Below, one piece after another: positions 1 to 11,620 of a stretch of 64,000 nt of DNA. The notes under the pieces are model-generated. The model was not told the origin of the DNA and did no database searches. It saw only the letters and a program-made list of their open reading frames with translations. This stretch comes from Iris pallida (taxonomy: Eukaryota; Streptophyta; Magnoliopsida; Asparagales; Iridaceae). Positions within the stretch are counted from its first letter, which is position 1. Each line of letters opens with the position of its first letter. The stretch spans positions 31,167,586-31,231,585 of the forward strand of contig JANAVB010029819.1 in the NCBI GenBank assembly GCA_029216955.1, in the 5' to 3' direction. The translations under genes and the position numbers were made by a program.

Positions 1-1052
1 TATATATGCTCAAGAATGACAACCCATCACATATATCATAAGTATATCATCTATATATATATATGACTGATCAACCAAGGGTTAAGGCAGACTGAACTTA
101 TAAGGGTCTGAAACAATGCTTAGAACTAGGCTAAGGATGAATGGTCTGAATCAAGGGGACATGGTATCTAGTGAAGGGTCTGCACACTGCCCATAAAGGT
201 GATCAACACAAAAGAACTCAACACGAAGGGAACTTAACTATAATGGAAAACTGAACCAAGTATAGGCTAAACAACATGTTTATAACCCTATACAACAATG
301 GCCTGTAGATACCAACTAACCTATATCCCATATGCCAATATCATCTACAATCTATCTATGCAAATAGACCTCTCGGTCTTAGGTGAAACTACAACTATAC
401 TCAAAGGCAGGCTCTGGTCATGGGTGCCTCACTGGAAAAGGTATGAAAAAGTAGTAATAATCATCAAGGATGTAAGGCATACTAATATCCTATGTGTAAC
501 TGGTTGGTATTATAGATAACAGAAGAATTATCTGCAATGGGTTACTATTCTAACACCAATGCTAACTATCACCTCTAGGGTACAGACACTCTACAAGTCA
601 TCATACCATTATACTATGAAGGAACTACCTATGAATAAGCTCTACAAAACTAAATATCCCTACTCCTAAGTCATTTATAACAATCAAAAGGGTATGATGT
701 TTAAACCTTCTCAAGATACAACCTGTTAATCATATGCGTCTGTCCAAAATCATGTTGTCCAGAGTCTTCATTATGCTAGTGAGCAAGGCTACGATAATCA
801 TAGAGTCCTTGACTAAGGTACGTACCTCTAGGTTCATGGTATTTAAAATTTTTGCACTGTCGCATGCGACGGCGAAAACCTTAAATTCCCATACCCGAGA
901 GTACATCCAAAATCTGACTACATGTCCTCACTATGCCAACTAACACGACTATCGAGGATTCTAGATCCCATGGTTTAGGCGACCTAGCCCATATGATTTT
1001 CTCAGAAGAAAAAAAAATAAACACAACAAAAGAGTAACATGACAAAAATAAA

Positions 1053-1451
1053 TCAATCAACAAGGAACAGATGGAATCGAATTTCAAGGTAATTATAAAA
1101 TACAACTGCGGGAATGGAATTGAGAAGAACGAAACTTGCAACAATATCTCCAATGGTCTGTGCATCCACGACTGTCCTGACGATAGCTCGCCCTGCTGGT
1201 TTCCTCCAGTCTGATGCTGATACTGCACAAATCTCTGCTGCATGAATCGCTGCTGCTGAGAGAAACCAGAAATGAAGGGAAAAGTCTCTGTACAGACGGA
1301 GGTGCACCTCAAATATAGCAGAAATGCCAACCTGAGTCGACACAACAGAAGCTGCGATCTCGAGTCCCTGATGAACAGGACAAGAGGTGGCCAGCCTCTC
1401 GATAGTATCCCCCGAACCGAAGCGATGAGATCGTGTCTTCATAACCATCAT
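1053..1451 (-). pseudogene. possible gag N-terminal remnant of G1
   Basis: Position is the main argument: it lies 200-600 bp inside the element, just after the post-LTR motif, where gag begins in gypsy elements. The neighbouring minus frame (1345-881) has a Gln-rich stretch reading QQQRFMQQRF, similar in flavour to the Gln-rich segment in the G6 gag. There is no recognisable Retrotrans_gag domain, no CCHC knuckle and no single intact frame. It could equally be non-coding internal sequence; confidence is low. Confidence 0.25.
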
Positions 1452-1660
1452 GAAGACAGATCAAAACAAGAAGAAATTACTGAGTATGAAGCAAAAAATC
1501 AAGGGAGAACAGTTTATATTCAAAGGAAATCAATAAGCAGCAATTGGATAAAAGGAATCTGATTAAGAGTTTTTTCTAATGTGATTGAGTACCCCAAAAA
1601 TATCCTAATCCTACTACAGGCTGTAGTGATACTCTAGTTCGAATACCACTACATAAACTC

Positions 1661-1678
1661 GACCTGCATGGGCCACCA
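1661..1678 (-). promoter_or_regulatory. candidate primer-binding motif of G1
   Basis: Read on the minus strand this is TGGTGGCCCATGCAGGTC, 9 nt after the CA that ends the LTR. The same motif, with one to three changes, follows the 5' LTR of G2, G4 and G6. It starts with TGG, as a site complementary to a tRNA CCA end would, but it is not the initiator-Met site that S1 uses. I could not assign a tRNA to it. Confidence 0.5.
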
Positions 1679-2480
1679 CTAAAAATGTGTCACGACCCGC
1701 ACCCACCGTGAGGGTACGAGAACGTAACAACGCCCAGCCTACGCCGCACTGTCGGCGGTAGAACGCTGTTCTAGGTCATGAACTATAACTACATAACATG
1801 AAATATACTCTCCCAAAAGGAGGCCAACACAGAGGTACAACTCAATCACAATCTAAGGTAGAATGTAGCACGAAGAAAATAGATAGGAAATCCTCAACTG
1901 AGGTACAGCAGAAATAAATAACAAGTCTCAACATTCTGAAAATAAAGACAACAGCTAAGCATGAAAAGAAGGAACAGTCTAAGCTATCTACACTATACAC
2001 GGTATCATCCTGAGCAGCTGCCTGAACCTCCCCAGGGGTCCAGGTCGCGAGTGTCAACTAGGCAAACTCCAAGTAAGGGTGCAGGGTTTCTCATCATCCT
2101 CTGTAAAATTTTCAACAGGTCCAGTCAGGATGAAAGCGAGCACAAAACATCTCACGCAGTTCATATCATGTTAGGAAATATAAAGCATGCAATAGAGTAA
2201 GGTACATGAAATGCTGAAAGAAAGAAGAATATGAAAAACAGTAGAGATTTAATAACAGGAAATATCTAAATATGATAAATAAGAACTGTAAGCCTACTGT
2301 AATTTAGAGTACAATATAGTTATGTAAACGGGTTAGGTTGTACAATAAAAAATGGGACTCCTTTGTACGTGGGTGTACAATGGACATATACAATTTCTTA
2401 TATAATAGGGTTGATCACATAACCAATTCTACTCTCCCTCCCCAATCAATACACAAGGATCCAATTCAGTTACGTTACCT

Positions 2481-2574
2481 TATACAATGGCTTGTACAAT
2501 GGCTTGTACAATGGCTTGTACAATGGCTTGTACAATGACTTGTACAATGACTTGTACAATGGCTTGTACAATAG
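2481..2574. repeat. 12-bp minisatellite in G1 LTR
   Basis: About eight tandem copies of a 12-bp unit, TACAATGGCTTG, with a G to A variant in two central copies. It lies within a wider stretch (2330-2690) rich in GTACAAT. The short frames read through it on both strands (2338-2538 plus, 2470-2688 minus) are products of the repeat, not genes. Confidence 0.9.
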
Positions 2575-2965
2575 CTCAATATGATAATGAGAGTACAATA
2601 TGCACAATGAGTGTACAATAATAAGGGTATTCAATAAATACAATATGTAAGTGAAACGTACATCACAATATGTATTTAGTGAATACAAGGAGATAACATC
2701 TCAGAAGAAGATCCATATAGTACCAATCCGTGATAATGATCGTGTCAGCATCAAGTACAGTAATCTAGAGCAAGAATGTAAATCCAGACAAGTATGAAAC
2801 GGTCAGAGAATGTACTTGCCTCGTATCTGAATGTCTGAAGTAAATATACTGTCCGAGATTAGGTACCTGACTCCTAGTTAGAGCAACACAAGTCAAGATG
2901 TATACAGGGGATGATAATAGTAATCTGCAATGCATCTGCATGCTGTCTAGGTTAAACTAGACCAA

Positions 2966-3027
2966 AGTCAACTCTTGGTCAACTCCAGTCAACTACACTA
3001 GTCAACTACACTAGTCAACTAGGTCAA
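2966..3027 (-). promoter_or_regulatory. cluster of six W-box (TTGACY) motifs in G1 LTR
   Basis: Six copies of [A/G]GTCAA on the plus strand start at 2966, 2977, 2987, 3000, 3013 and 3022, each a TTGAC[C/T] W-box in the sense of the element. W-boxes are the binding sites of WRKY factors, which act in defence and stress responses. The spacing is 10-13 bp. Whether this drives transcription is not known; the array could also be a simple short tandem repeat. Confidence 0.55.
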
Positions 3028-3171
3028 CTAGGCCACTCCTAACCCCAGCAAGTCTAATAAGTCTCACTAGGCCTAACCAAGCCTAGTCTAGCAATCACAC
3101 ACCAATCACAGGGCTATACAAGCCAATCACAAGTACATATCAAGGCACATCCTATTCATGCATATTTAATA

Positions 3172-3194
3172 TTATATATATATATATATATATA
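3172..3194. repeat. (TA)n microsatellite in G1 LTR
   Basis: Short perfect TA run. The surrounding 3200-4200 is AT-rich, CATGCAT-rich LTR sequence with no gene. Confidence 0.8.
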
Positions 3195-5723
3195 GAAAGG
3201 AAGGAACTAACATGTAAGCTATGTGTGTGTGTGAACATGGATGTGTACATGAAAAGAGAAATCAACACTAGTTATGAGTTTACACTACACATGGCACAAA
3301 GCTAACCCATCTATATTACACATGTATTATACTTAACATGCATGGCTACAAGTATACATCTATATACATTAGAGTAGAGACTATTTAAGTTATAACTAAC
3401 ATGCATCTATACTTTACATAAATCTATATATATTATAGCAATCATTTAGAGAAGGGTTACATGGCATGGTGGTTGATATAGAGTGGGGTATCCTTGTGCA
3501 GAGGGTGAAGTTCATTCTCAGTTTAGTTCCACATTTACATATAAACTAAAGTGAGCTATCTCATAAACTGGTGTAACTAACCACATAAAATAAACCATAT
3601 TATCTGAAATCTGCCATTAAGCCAACATTCCATATGCATACAGCTCATGCATTGTCTAATACTGAAATTAACTAACATTTCGAATTAAGGGGTTGAAGGT
3701 TAACATTACATTCATAGTCATTTCACTATATTGAAAACTAAAATTGGCTTGGCAATAGGAAAAGGAAGGTATATATGCTTACATGGACAGTTCAGTGTTC
3801 GAACAACCTAAAATGAACTAACATTCAATCTAAATATCAGCTATGCATTGGTTCAATGTCTACATATGAAATCTGATATTGCATTTACAATTCTTATACA
3901 TTATACATTCATATCTATCATTACATATATACCTTGCATTTATATCTAGCATTCATTATATACTTTCATGCATGCATTGTATATCATTCTTTTATTCATG
4001 CATTGCTTACATATATTACATTAATTGCATTCCTACATGCTTGCATTCAACCATATATATACATTAATGTAAAGAGGATATATATCATATATATATATCA
4101 TTTCATTCATCTAACATATCATGCATTACATACTCTATATTCATTTAATATCCATACTACATAGGCTCATAGGTTACACAAAATGCATATATCGTATAGT
4201 CACTCTTTTACTTAAAATCAATACTGTACCAATTGGGCATTCACTAAATTCTAGGATTAAAGTATGTTGTAGTACTTCATGTTAGCTTTTCGAAACTTCA
4301 AATGGATCGCATTTTCGTGTCCGAAAGCTCCCGGAATCGCAAAAATACCGAAACGCGTTCGTCTTTCGTACAGCTGTCATTCAAATAATTCTACAGAAAG
4401 TTACAGAAAGAATTTGGCTTATTAAAATATATATTTAGAAAGTTAACTTTGATACGGTTCTTTTAAAAAAAACGGAAGATAAATCGGAGTTTTAAGCTAA
4501 AAGTTATGACATTTCTAAGTTGCTATTGCTACTAAAAACGTGGATAAAAATTATGACGAATTTGGGTAGTTTGAGACAAAAGAACACAAGTATATAACAT
4601 AATATATCAAGAACTCACTCTCTACACTAATATATATATATAAGACACTATAGAACACATCTCCAATACAAAAATATGAGATTAAACATGTAATAATTCA
4701 TTCATACATAACAAGAACACATAGTGTGTCCAAATTTGGGGTTTTCCCACATGGACACTACCAGAACACAAAGGACACTCCTATGACCTCCAAATGGACA
4801 CAAATGGAGATACAACCATGGGGGTCATTCCTATGGGTTCAAAATAGACCTATATGCATGAGGAAATAAAAATGAGAATGGATTTATACCTCCCGGTAGA
4901 TCGAATCGAAGAAAAGCCTTCCCGGAGCGACACCGACACGTAGAGATTCCAAAAGGACACGAACGAGCTCCGAATCCTCCTAAACTTGGGTAGCTTCCTC
5001 CTTAGCTAGAATGGAGAAGGAAAGAAGAAGATTTGGTGGCGAAATGGAAGGATTTGGTGGAGAAGTTAATAGGGATTGCTCTCTAGGAATTTGGGGAAGA
5101 ACAAGAGAGAGAGTGTGGATGAGAATAATAAAATGAACTTGAGCCTATCCTCTCCCAAAGTGGCTGGCCATATGGGGCTTTTTGTCTTACTATGGTAAGG
5201 TCCAAAATGTCCCCACTAACCTATTCTATTAGTATTAGGAAAGGGCTAATTGGTTGGGGCTAAATTACTCATTCTAAAGTCTCTAATCACACAAACCTTA
5301 TCCATAATAATTAGTCTAACCTCTAACTAAAATATTTCTATCATGTGGGCCATGGCTAACTAATGTGTGGGTCCACTAAAGTCAACACTACCCTCGGGTC
5401 CCCGTTTCAAGTCGGATTGAGCTGAAATTCGAACACGACTCAAATAACCCCAAAACAATATCATAAATAATAAAATAAATTTCAAAAATATTTCAAAAAT
5501 ACAAAATGATAAAAATACTCTTGTTCCTGAAATATGGGGGTGACAAATTCCTCGAAATTAAAACCAAACAATAGTAAAATGTCAAAATCACAAGTCATAA
5601 TTTTAAATAGTTTAAAAATGATTAAAAATCACCAAAAATCATAATATAAAATAATTATCAATAAATAATAATTATAATTACAAAATTTTAAAATTTCCCT
5701 TATCTGGAAAGTTAGGTGTTACA

Positions 5724-6710
5724 GTCGCCATCATGTTTGCCATAAAAAAATCAAAGACAGGTATTATAGAATACTGAAATTGCTTGCAAACTCGCTTGTA
5801 CAAAGAAAAGCCTAGAATGAAATCCTAGGAAACAATCTAAGTACAATTGTTTAGTTTTGATTCTGGGGATAACGGTGGAGGCTCGGGAAAGTGCTATCAA
5901 CTATGCCTTACTCCGTGGACTATCTGACGCAGTCTTTAAATCTTAAAGAAATTGCTTTCTTGAAGGTTGCCAGCCTTTTACAGGGGTGTAGCACCCTGCT
6001 ATATATAGTGGTATATGTGTTGAGCCGCATAGATGGCCTGTGGCCACGTGGCAAATTAGCACATGAAGACCCGCTCTTTGACCGCCATCTATCAATTTGT
6101 TGGGATTTTGTTGCAGCAAATCTGGGCGATTAGGACTTGGTCAGCCTGCCACGTGTCCTGTGGCAGGGATCATTTTGAGCCACAAAAATCCCTCAGTTTT
6201 CGACCATATAGGGCCGCATGGGACTCATGTGGCTTAAGTTGCAAATTACCTTAGCCCAGACATAGCTTTAAGGCTTTAAGCCGCATAGATTATGTATTTA
6301 GGCCACATAAAGCTCATGCGGCTTGGATCACAGTTAATCTTGGCCGCATGAAGTTTGAAGACTTTGGGGCCACATATGTTTGAGCCGTATAAGGTTCATG
6401 CGGCTTAGGTGACACTCCTTCTGGCCGCATGAAGGCGTACGAACCCTACTTTTGGGCGACGTCTCACGTCTTATCTTTTTGTCAAAGTGTCTGAGCTGTC
6501 ATTTTTGTTAGTTTTGACAGAATTTGTCAGCTTTATCATACGAACTGATTCTCTTAGCTACATATCTTCCTTCTGCATCTGGTTGTCGACGGGCCGCATA
6601 TGGCATTGAATCTGTCATGCGGCTTTTCCTTTATGCGAACCTGTTTGGCCCAAAATATACATGCAACAAATTATGATCCGCATGAACCCCATATTTTCTA
6701 TGCTTCTACA
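5724..6710 (-). mobile_element. T1: Tat-like gypsy LTR piece
   Basis: Read on the minus strand, the segment starts TGTAGAAGCAT at 6710 and abuts the G1 LTR at 5723. A TATA-like box (CTATATATAG, 5999-6008) is placed about 700 bp from the start. The start-proximal part (about 6020-6690) holds many copies of GCCGCATGA or its complement. Near 5745 the minus strand reads ATGGCAAACATGATGGCGAC, resembling the primer-site region of T2 (39287-39318). I therefore read it as a minus-strand 5' LTR of a Tat-like element disrupted by G1. The TATA box is palindromic, so it does not settle orientation. The frames at 5891-6254 are not genes. Confidence 0.5.
5999..6008. promoter_or_regulatory. TATA-like box in T1 LTR
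   Basis: Palindromic CTATATATAG, next to the cluster of GCCGCAT motifs; works in either orientation. Confidence 0.45.
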
Positions 6711-7415
6711 GTTCGGGGGAGTCCGTGCTGTTCCAAGCTTCCGTGATAACGCCCAAGAATTGGGGGTGGTCGCTCCAGAATTCCAGGAAGCGAAAACTCT
6801 TTTTGGACTGGCTGGATATGCTAGTAATTTTAACTAGCAGGGGAGCGTGGTCGATTCAGTGGCATTAAGGTGAGATAGCTTGGAGGTAGTCCCCATACCT
6901 TGCTAGTGGGCCTTCGTTAAGGCCCTGTCGAGGTGGAAGAATTGTCGACGGTCGTCTTCTTGCATGTTGCACCTGGTGAAGGCGTTGCCATTGAACGGAA
7001 GAGAGGTGAGGTGAGAGTTGAAGATGAAGTTGTTGAAGTCTTGCATCGCTGAAAGAGGAGGAGGACGACCGCCACTCTTCTCTTCTCTACAAGTGATAGC
7101 ATTGAAGTCCCCTATACAAATCCACGGGAGATTATGGTGGTCTTGGTAGACGTCCAGGAGGTCGTTCCAGAGGTGTTTGCGATCCACGATGTCACAACTG
7201 CCATGAACCGTGGAAAGGATCACGCGCTTAGGGATCAAAGGGTGTTCCATCCAGTAAGAAAGGGCTTGCCTGTATTCTTGGATGACTCCGATTTTAACGT
7301 CCTTGGAGCAGAGGATCCAAATGTCGTGTCTGCCAGCAATGGCCGAGTGAAAGCCTAACTGTAGCCGAATGGATTTGAGTCTCTTGTATGGGATTTTGTG
7401 TTCAAGGATGATCAA
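6711..7415 (-). pseudogene. LINE ORF2 endonuclease domain, truncated
   Basis: The minus strand encodes the apurinic/apyrimidinic-type endonuclease of a plant L1-clade LINE, the enzyme that nicks the target DNA for reverse transcription. The frame from 7415 to 6903 includes the hallmark WICIGDFNAI, with GDFN holding the catalytic Asp/Asn, and a later FHLDRAL segment. The N-terminal RNVRG motif lies in another frame at the end of ORF1 (about 7460), so a frameshift separates it. After the stop at 6903 the homology resumes in a different frame with FRFLEFWSDHPQF, the linker that normally precedes reverse transcriptase, and stops at the T1 LTR boundary at 6711. The reverse transcriptase is absent here. 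Several breaks make it inactive. Confidence 0.85.
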
Positions 7416-9211
7416 GATGTCGATCTTGTAGTTTTCTTAAGGCTGGTGATTCTCCTCATAGTTGGTTTGTTCGCCAGACCGCGAACATTTCTGGAGAGAA
7501 TGATCAGTATTAATGGAGCTTGGTGGGGTTGGTTGGTCCGCTTTGCTGCGGACCTGGTGTGCATGGTCGGGGACTTTGCGGCCCCTTTTTTATCAGATTT
7601 CTTGGTTGTGGTGGATGCTTCCCCCGCTGTCTTGGTGGATGTGTCGAGGATGGAGTCCTCGGGGAAGTTTTGGAGGGTGGCTTCGGAGGGTGCAACCGTT
7701 TCTCCAGCGGAGTCGAGGTCGGCTTTCTCCAGGGGGATGAGAAGGGTGTCGTCGGAGATTCCAATCTGGTCGCCTTTCGACTGGAGCGGGAATCCAGCAG
7801 CAAGGACCTGAAGACCTCTAAGGGCCTGCTCTGGCCCTAGAATAACAATGGCATCTACGGCGGCAACTCCGTGGAAGGTTTGGTGGTCTGTGGCATTCGA
7901 AAGTTCTTGGAAGGTCTCTTCTGCGTCCTCTGGGGGGCCGCTGAGGTACTCAGAGTCCGTTCCGGGGGCCATGAATGAGTCTGCAGGAAAGGCTATCTCT
8001 TGGGAGGAGTTGATCATTTCTGAAGCGAGGGCATTGAACTGGTTAGAAAGGGGTAGGTTTGACGGGTGGTAGGGGATCACCGCTTTGTCAGAGGATGCGC
8101 CTCTGCCGGATTTGCCTTCATTGGAGTTGAATCTGGTGTGGGAGTTCAGTATAAGAAGCAGGGGGTTGGGCAATTTTGGATGCTGGTTCCCTTTGGGGTG
8201 GGGTTCTTTTCGCTCCGGATTCTTCTTAAGCTCTGGATGGAGACGGAAGCAATGCTTTGAGAGATGACCGCGTAAATGGCAGTATGAGTAGAAGATTATG
8301 TGATTGTCGGAGGTAAAGTCGAGTTCCACACATATCTTGGCATAGTGGGCTTTGGTCAGGTTGCTGGTTTCTGCAACAGTGGCCACGTAAGTCCCGAAAG
8401 AGTTGGCTATATGCCTAAGAGCCGTCGGAATGAAACAAATAAGGGGAAGATTGGAAAGGGTCACCCAGGCGGTGACCGTCGCTAAGTCTTCCTTAGTGTG
8501 AAAGTTCGCTGACCACTTGATTTTCTTCATCTAGTGGGAGTCGACCCTACTGGTGCCTTTGGACCACACGGTCCTATGGTCAAGGTTGGAGGAGAGATGG
8601 AGCAGAATATGCCTCGGGTCGAGTGGGGCTATCATGTATTCGGTCGAGAGCCGCCAACTGGCAATAACCTCCTGGACCCGGGCGAGTTTGGGATAGCCTG
8701 ATGAGAATTTGAGGACGAAGGAGTAGGGAAATGAGGTGGCCAGAGGGGAGAGTTCCTGGTCGGTGAAGGGCACCGTCTTCAAGGGAGATGCCAGCGGATA
8801 CTCGACTTCGGGTAGGGGGACGTCCGGAAGCAGGAGCCCCTACTTGGGTGCCATGTCAGGGCGAAGCTTGTCGGCAAAGGAAGGCATCGGCGGCACCGAC
8901 GAAGGAGGCGAGGCCCGACCCAAGCAGGGTGCTGGCCGTGCGGGAGATGGGGACGTGGGTGGGGCTACGACCGGCCGGGGGACCGGTGCCAAGCTGTGGA
9001 TGAGAGCGATGAGGTTGGCCGGAAGAGGGCGAACAGAGGGTGAGGGGATCACTGTGGGGGTGCAGAAAGGTGCGCCACCGCCGTTGAGGACGATCACAGC
9101 TGGTGGGAGGGCAGGAGCGGCTACGGGCTGGGGGCAAGAGGCCTGCGTAGCACCAGAATGTGACAAAGTCTTCGTGGATGGTATGGTGGGAGCGTGTTGT
9201 GCCACCCCCAA
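7412..9211 (-). pseudogene. LINE ORF1 (DUF4283 and zinc-knuckle protein), broken
   Basis: One minus-strand frame, interrupted by two in-frame stops near 8838 and 8531, carries the plant LINE ORF1 layout. It has a Pro/Ala-rich N-terminus (9211-8880), a PSFADKLRPD segment that opens the DUF4283 region, the DUF4283 body (about 8780-8320), a CCHC-type knuckle, then a long polar Ser/Thr/Pro-rich tail up to the endonuclease start. In the knuckle (YSYCHLRGHLSKHC) the first Cys is replaced by Tyr. ORF1 proteins bind LINE RNA and chaperone its reverse transcription. The start ATG is uncertain; 9211 is the first in-frame one I would accept. The open plus-strand frames here (7398-8485, 8736-9278) are antisense shadows. 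Confidence 0.8.
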
Positions 9212-10385
9212 GGTGGCGGTGGAGGAGGTTGATACGCCTTGCGACCGGGAGGAAGTAAGGCGTTGCCACGCGCCTTAGATGAGGTAGTTATGACTTCCGT
9301 CCTGGAAGGAATCTGGGTTGCGCCCAGGTCATTCAATGACCCAGGATGCACCATAGCTGGCAGCTTAGGTTGCGCCAACCCATGGGTTGCGCCAACCATA
9401 GTAGGCGGAATAGAGAGGAGACCAGGTTGCACCAAGCCCATCTGGGTTGCGCCCAGGCCATTCAAGGACCCAGGTAGGGCCATAGCTGGCTGATAAGGTT
9501 GTGCCAACCCATAGGTTGTGCCAACCATGGCAGTCAGTTGTAATTGGCCTGGTTGTGCCGAGCACATCCAGGTTGTGCCAAGTCCATTCACGGACCCAGG
9601 TTGGGCCATTTCTGGCTCGTTAGGTTGTGCCAACTTGTGGGTTGCGTCAAACACAGCAGTCGAATTGGAGAGGTGGCCAGTTTTTACCGAGCATACGGCC
9701 TGCCCGATACCCTAGGTTGCGGTAACGGAGGTAACACAGGTTGCGCTGACCCATGGCTCGTGCCCTACAGAAGAGAAGACTGACCAATAAGGGGCTCAGG
9801 TTGCGCCCACGAGGGCAGCCCAACCTGGAACCCAGGTTGTGCCAAGAATGAAGCGCAGACCCATGCGCCAAGGTCAGCGTCGCTCAACCGAGGCTGGGTT
9901 GCGCCCGAAAGGGGGAGGTACTGCCCAAGTGGAAGCCCAAGTTACGCCAATAAGGGAAGCCCATAAGGGTTTCCAGGTTGCGTGAGACAATCAGATGCGC
10001 CAACTAAAGAGCAGGCGGCTGGAGGATTTGAATTCGAAAACAGATGGAAGAAATGGGTGGACGGGAAATGAAGATCTGAATTCAAATTCAAAATAGAATT
10101 TAGGAGAGCAGAGGTACAGGAAGGTGGGGGACAGCAGTAGAGGGTGGTGGTTAGGTAGTCACCGACAGAGACTGGAACACGGCTAGCCGAGGTAGCACAG
10201 AAGGCCGCGTCGGATATTAGCATGACGTCGGTGGCCGCCTGAGACGGGAGGGAACAACCAGAGGTGGGGGGGAGCCCCCTAACCGGACCATGGCCAGCTG
10301 GTCAGGGGACCATGCCAAGTCTGGGCCAGGACCGTGGGAGCCGTAAGGTGGATCGCCGGCGCAGGGAGTCCCGACCATAAGAGGG
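9212..10385 (-). other. GC-rich region upstream of LINE ORF1 (possible LINE 5' UTR)
   Basis: GC-rich, CpG-containing sequence lies between the LINE ORF1 start and a TA-rich junction. In minus-strand sense it is upstream of ORF1, where plant LINEs carry a GC-rich leader with an internal promoter. The part nearest ORF1 (9315-9710) is a tandem repeat listed separately. From 9980 to 10385 I see no recognised gene; the minus frame 10223-9942 has no known motif. Assigning it to the LINE is inference from position. Confidence 0.35.
9315..9712. repeat. ~128-bp tandem repeat rich in GGTTGCGCC
   Basis: Three clear units start near 9315, 9444 and 9570 (periods 129 and 126 bp), and a decayed fourth starts about 9700. 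Each unit has three to five copies of GGTTG[C/T]GCC, often as GGTTGCGCCAACCC. Isolated GTTGCGCC copies continue to about 9980. On the minus strand the repeat stays open for 177 codons (9654-9121), giving a repeated GLAQP...LGAT peptide of about 42 residues. I take this as a consequence of a repeat length near a multiple of three. Confidence 0.8.
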
Positions 10386-10451
10386 ACGCGACTAACAGAT
10401 GCTGAACGAACGACCTGGGCCGGGAGGCGCTGTCGCGAGGAGAGGGAAGAG

Positions 10452-10513
<62 letters not shown>

Positions 10514-10577
10514 GCGACTAACAGATGCTGAACGAACGACCTGGGCCGGGAGGCGCTGTCGCGAGGAGAGGGAAGAG

Positions 10578-10633
<56 letters not shown>

Positions 10634-10634
10634 A
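10386..10634. repeat. 126-bp tandem duplication with two (TA)n arrays
   Basis: A GC-rich stretch of about 68 bp starting ACGCGACTAACAG occurs at 10386 and again, apparently unchanged, at 10512. Each copy is followed by a long TA array (about 10454-10511 and 10580-10634). The second array merges into the truncated left end of the G2 LTR. The perfect copy identity and long TA runs could mean a recent replication-slippage event or an assembly artefact. Confidence 0.85.
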
Positions 10635-10768
10635 CATATATTTTAAATTAATACTAATCCTACTTCTAATTGAAAACATCTCTATCTATATCCTATCCTA
10701 ACAAAGCAAAATCCAATTTATTTAAATTATATCCTATCTAAATTAGGAGATAAATATAAAATAAATAC

Positions 10769-10778
10769 CTATATAAAG
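10769..10778 (+). promoter_or_regulatory. TATA box in G2 5' LTR
   Basis: CTATATAAAG, conserved as CTATATAAAC in the 3' LTR at 16446-16455. About 1.5 kb of R-U5 leader follows before the LTR end. Confidence 0.6.
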
Positions 10779-11620
10779 CCAATACATCACCCTTATATCA
10801 GCCATAATTCAAAATTATTTTTAGTCCAATAGAAACTCTAGAATTCGGCACTAGAATTCAGCCCCACTTTTTAGCAGCAAGAGCAACTTGGAACGACGAT
10901 ATCTCCTGGCTCCGAACTCCGTTTCGCCTCCAGTTTTTTTAAAAGAAGCGTATCGAGGTAAGGTTTTCAAAAACATATTTTAATAGAAAAAATTCATTAT
11001 GTAAATTTCTGCAAAACTAATACGAAAACCTATACCCTATCTTAACTTCAAAATTTATTAAATAAATGTAATAGGTGCAGTATTAATTATAATTAGACAA
11101 TAGACTATTTTCAGCATCCGAAGTTGTTCCTACACCTTCCTCTTTGTGCGCTGTTGTTGATTCGTCACCAGGATATTATCTTACCTCACTCGAACATCAG
11201 GCAAGGTACCTTACAATCTTTACTGCTTACATTTAGTTGCATCTTATTATTCAGTTATTGTATAATTTTTGTACTTTTATTTTAGTTATTTATTTTTCCT
11301 CTTGTATATGGCCTCGAGTTAAGACACTACCATCAATGTAATACACCTCATTAACTTGTCACGATCATATCACGAGATGTGTGTGAGTTGAGAGTACATA
11401 TAGAGGTCACTTGCGTGTTGGCTGATCCCCCGTGCATATGCGTTGGAAATAACTGTCAATAGATGTATGTTAGAAGACTTGACAGTTATTTGGTATAAAA
11501 TAGTGTTGTGGAAGCGACATGTATTGGTATGTCGTGGTTACGATGCATATATAGTATCATTGGGGGGAGAGGACAACTATTACCGTAGGGGCTACATTTA
11601 CTTTTACATAAATTTTGGGC

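Larger units (their letters stand above)
1..1687 (-). mobile_element. G1 internal region (5' part), gypsy-type element
   Basis: This is the sequence directly downstream, in minus-strand sense, of the G1 LTR that ends at 1688. It starts with the 18-nt post-LTR motif shared by G2, G4 and G6. No long intact frame exists. A Gln-rich minus-strand reading at about 1345-1150 and a second frame at 1451-1053 could be the decayed N-terminal part of a gag gene, which is where gag would start, but I see no capsid or zinc-knuckle motif. The plus-strand frames at 298-519, 734-943 and 1272-1562 show no recognisable family. The element continues past the left edge of the window. Confidence 0.55.
1688..5723 (-). 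mobile_element. G1 long terminal repeat (5' LTR in element sense)
   Basis: On the minus strand the segment begins TGTAACACC at 5723 and ends CGGGTCGTGACA at 1688, giving TG...CA ends and a length of about 4.0 kb. The end matches the end of the G3 LTR (39127-39204), including a GCCGACAnTGCGGnGTAGGCTGG-type stretch. Inside are a 12-bp minisatellite (2481-2574), six WRKY-type boxes (2966-3027), AT-rich stretches and a module shared with the G2 LTR (4289-4370). It is non-coding. No second LTR is in the window, so no target-site duplication can be checked. I did not find a convincing TATA box. Confidence 0.7.

Noticed and set aside
2338..2688. Frames with repeated WLVQ or LYKP peptides
   Set aside because: Direct product of the 12-bp minisatellite, whose period is a multiple of three.
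7398..8485. Several plus-strand open frames
   Set aside because: Antisense to the LINE ORF1 and endonuclease, which have clear family motifs on the minus strand.
8736..9278. 180-codon Gly/Arg-rich plus-strand frame
   Set aside because: Antisense shadow of the Pro/Ala-rich N-terminus of LINE ORF1; GC-rich sequence leaves frames open by chance.
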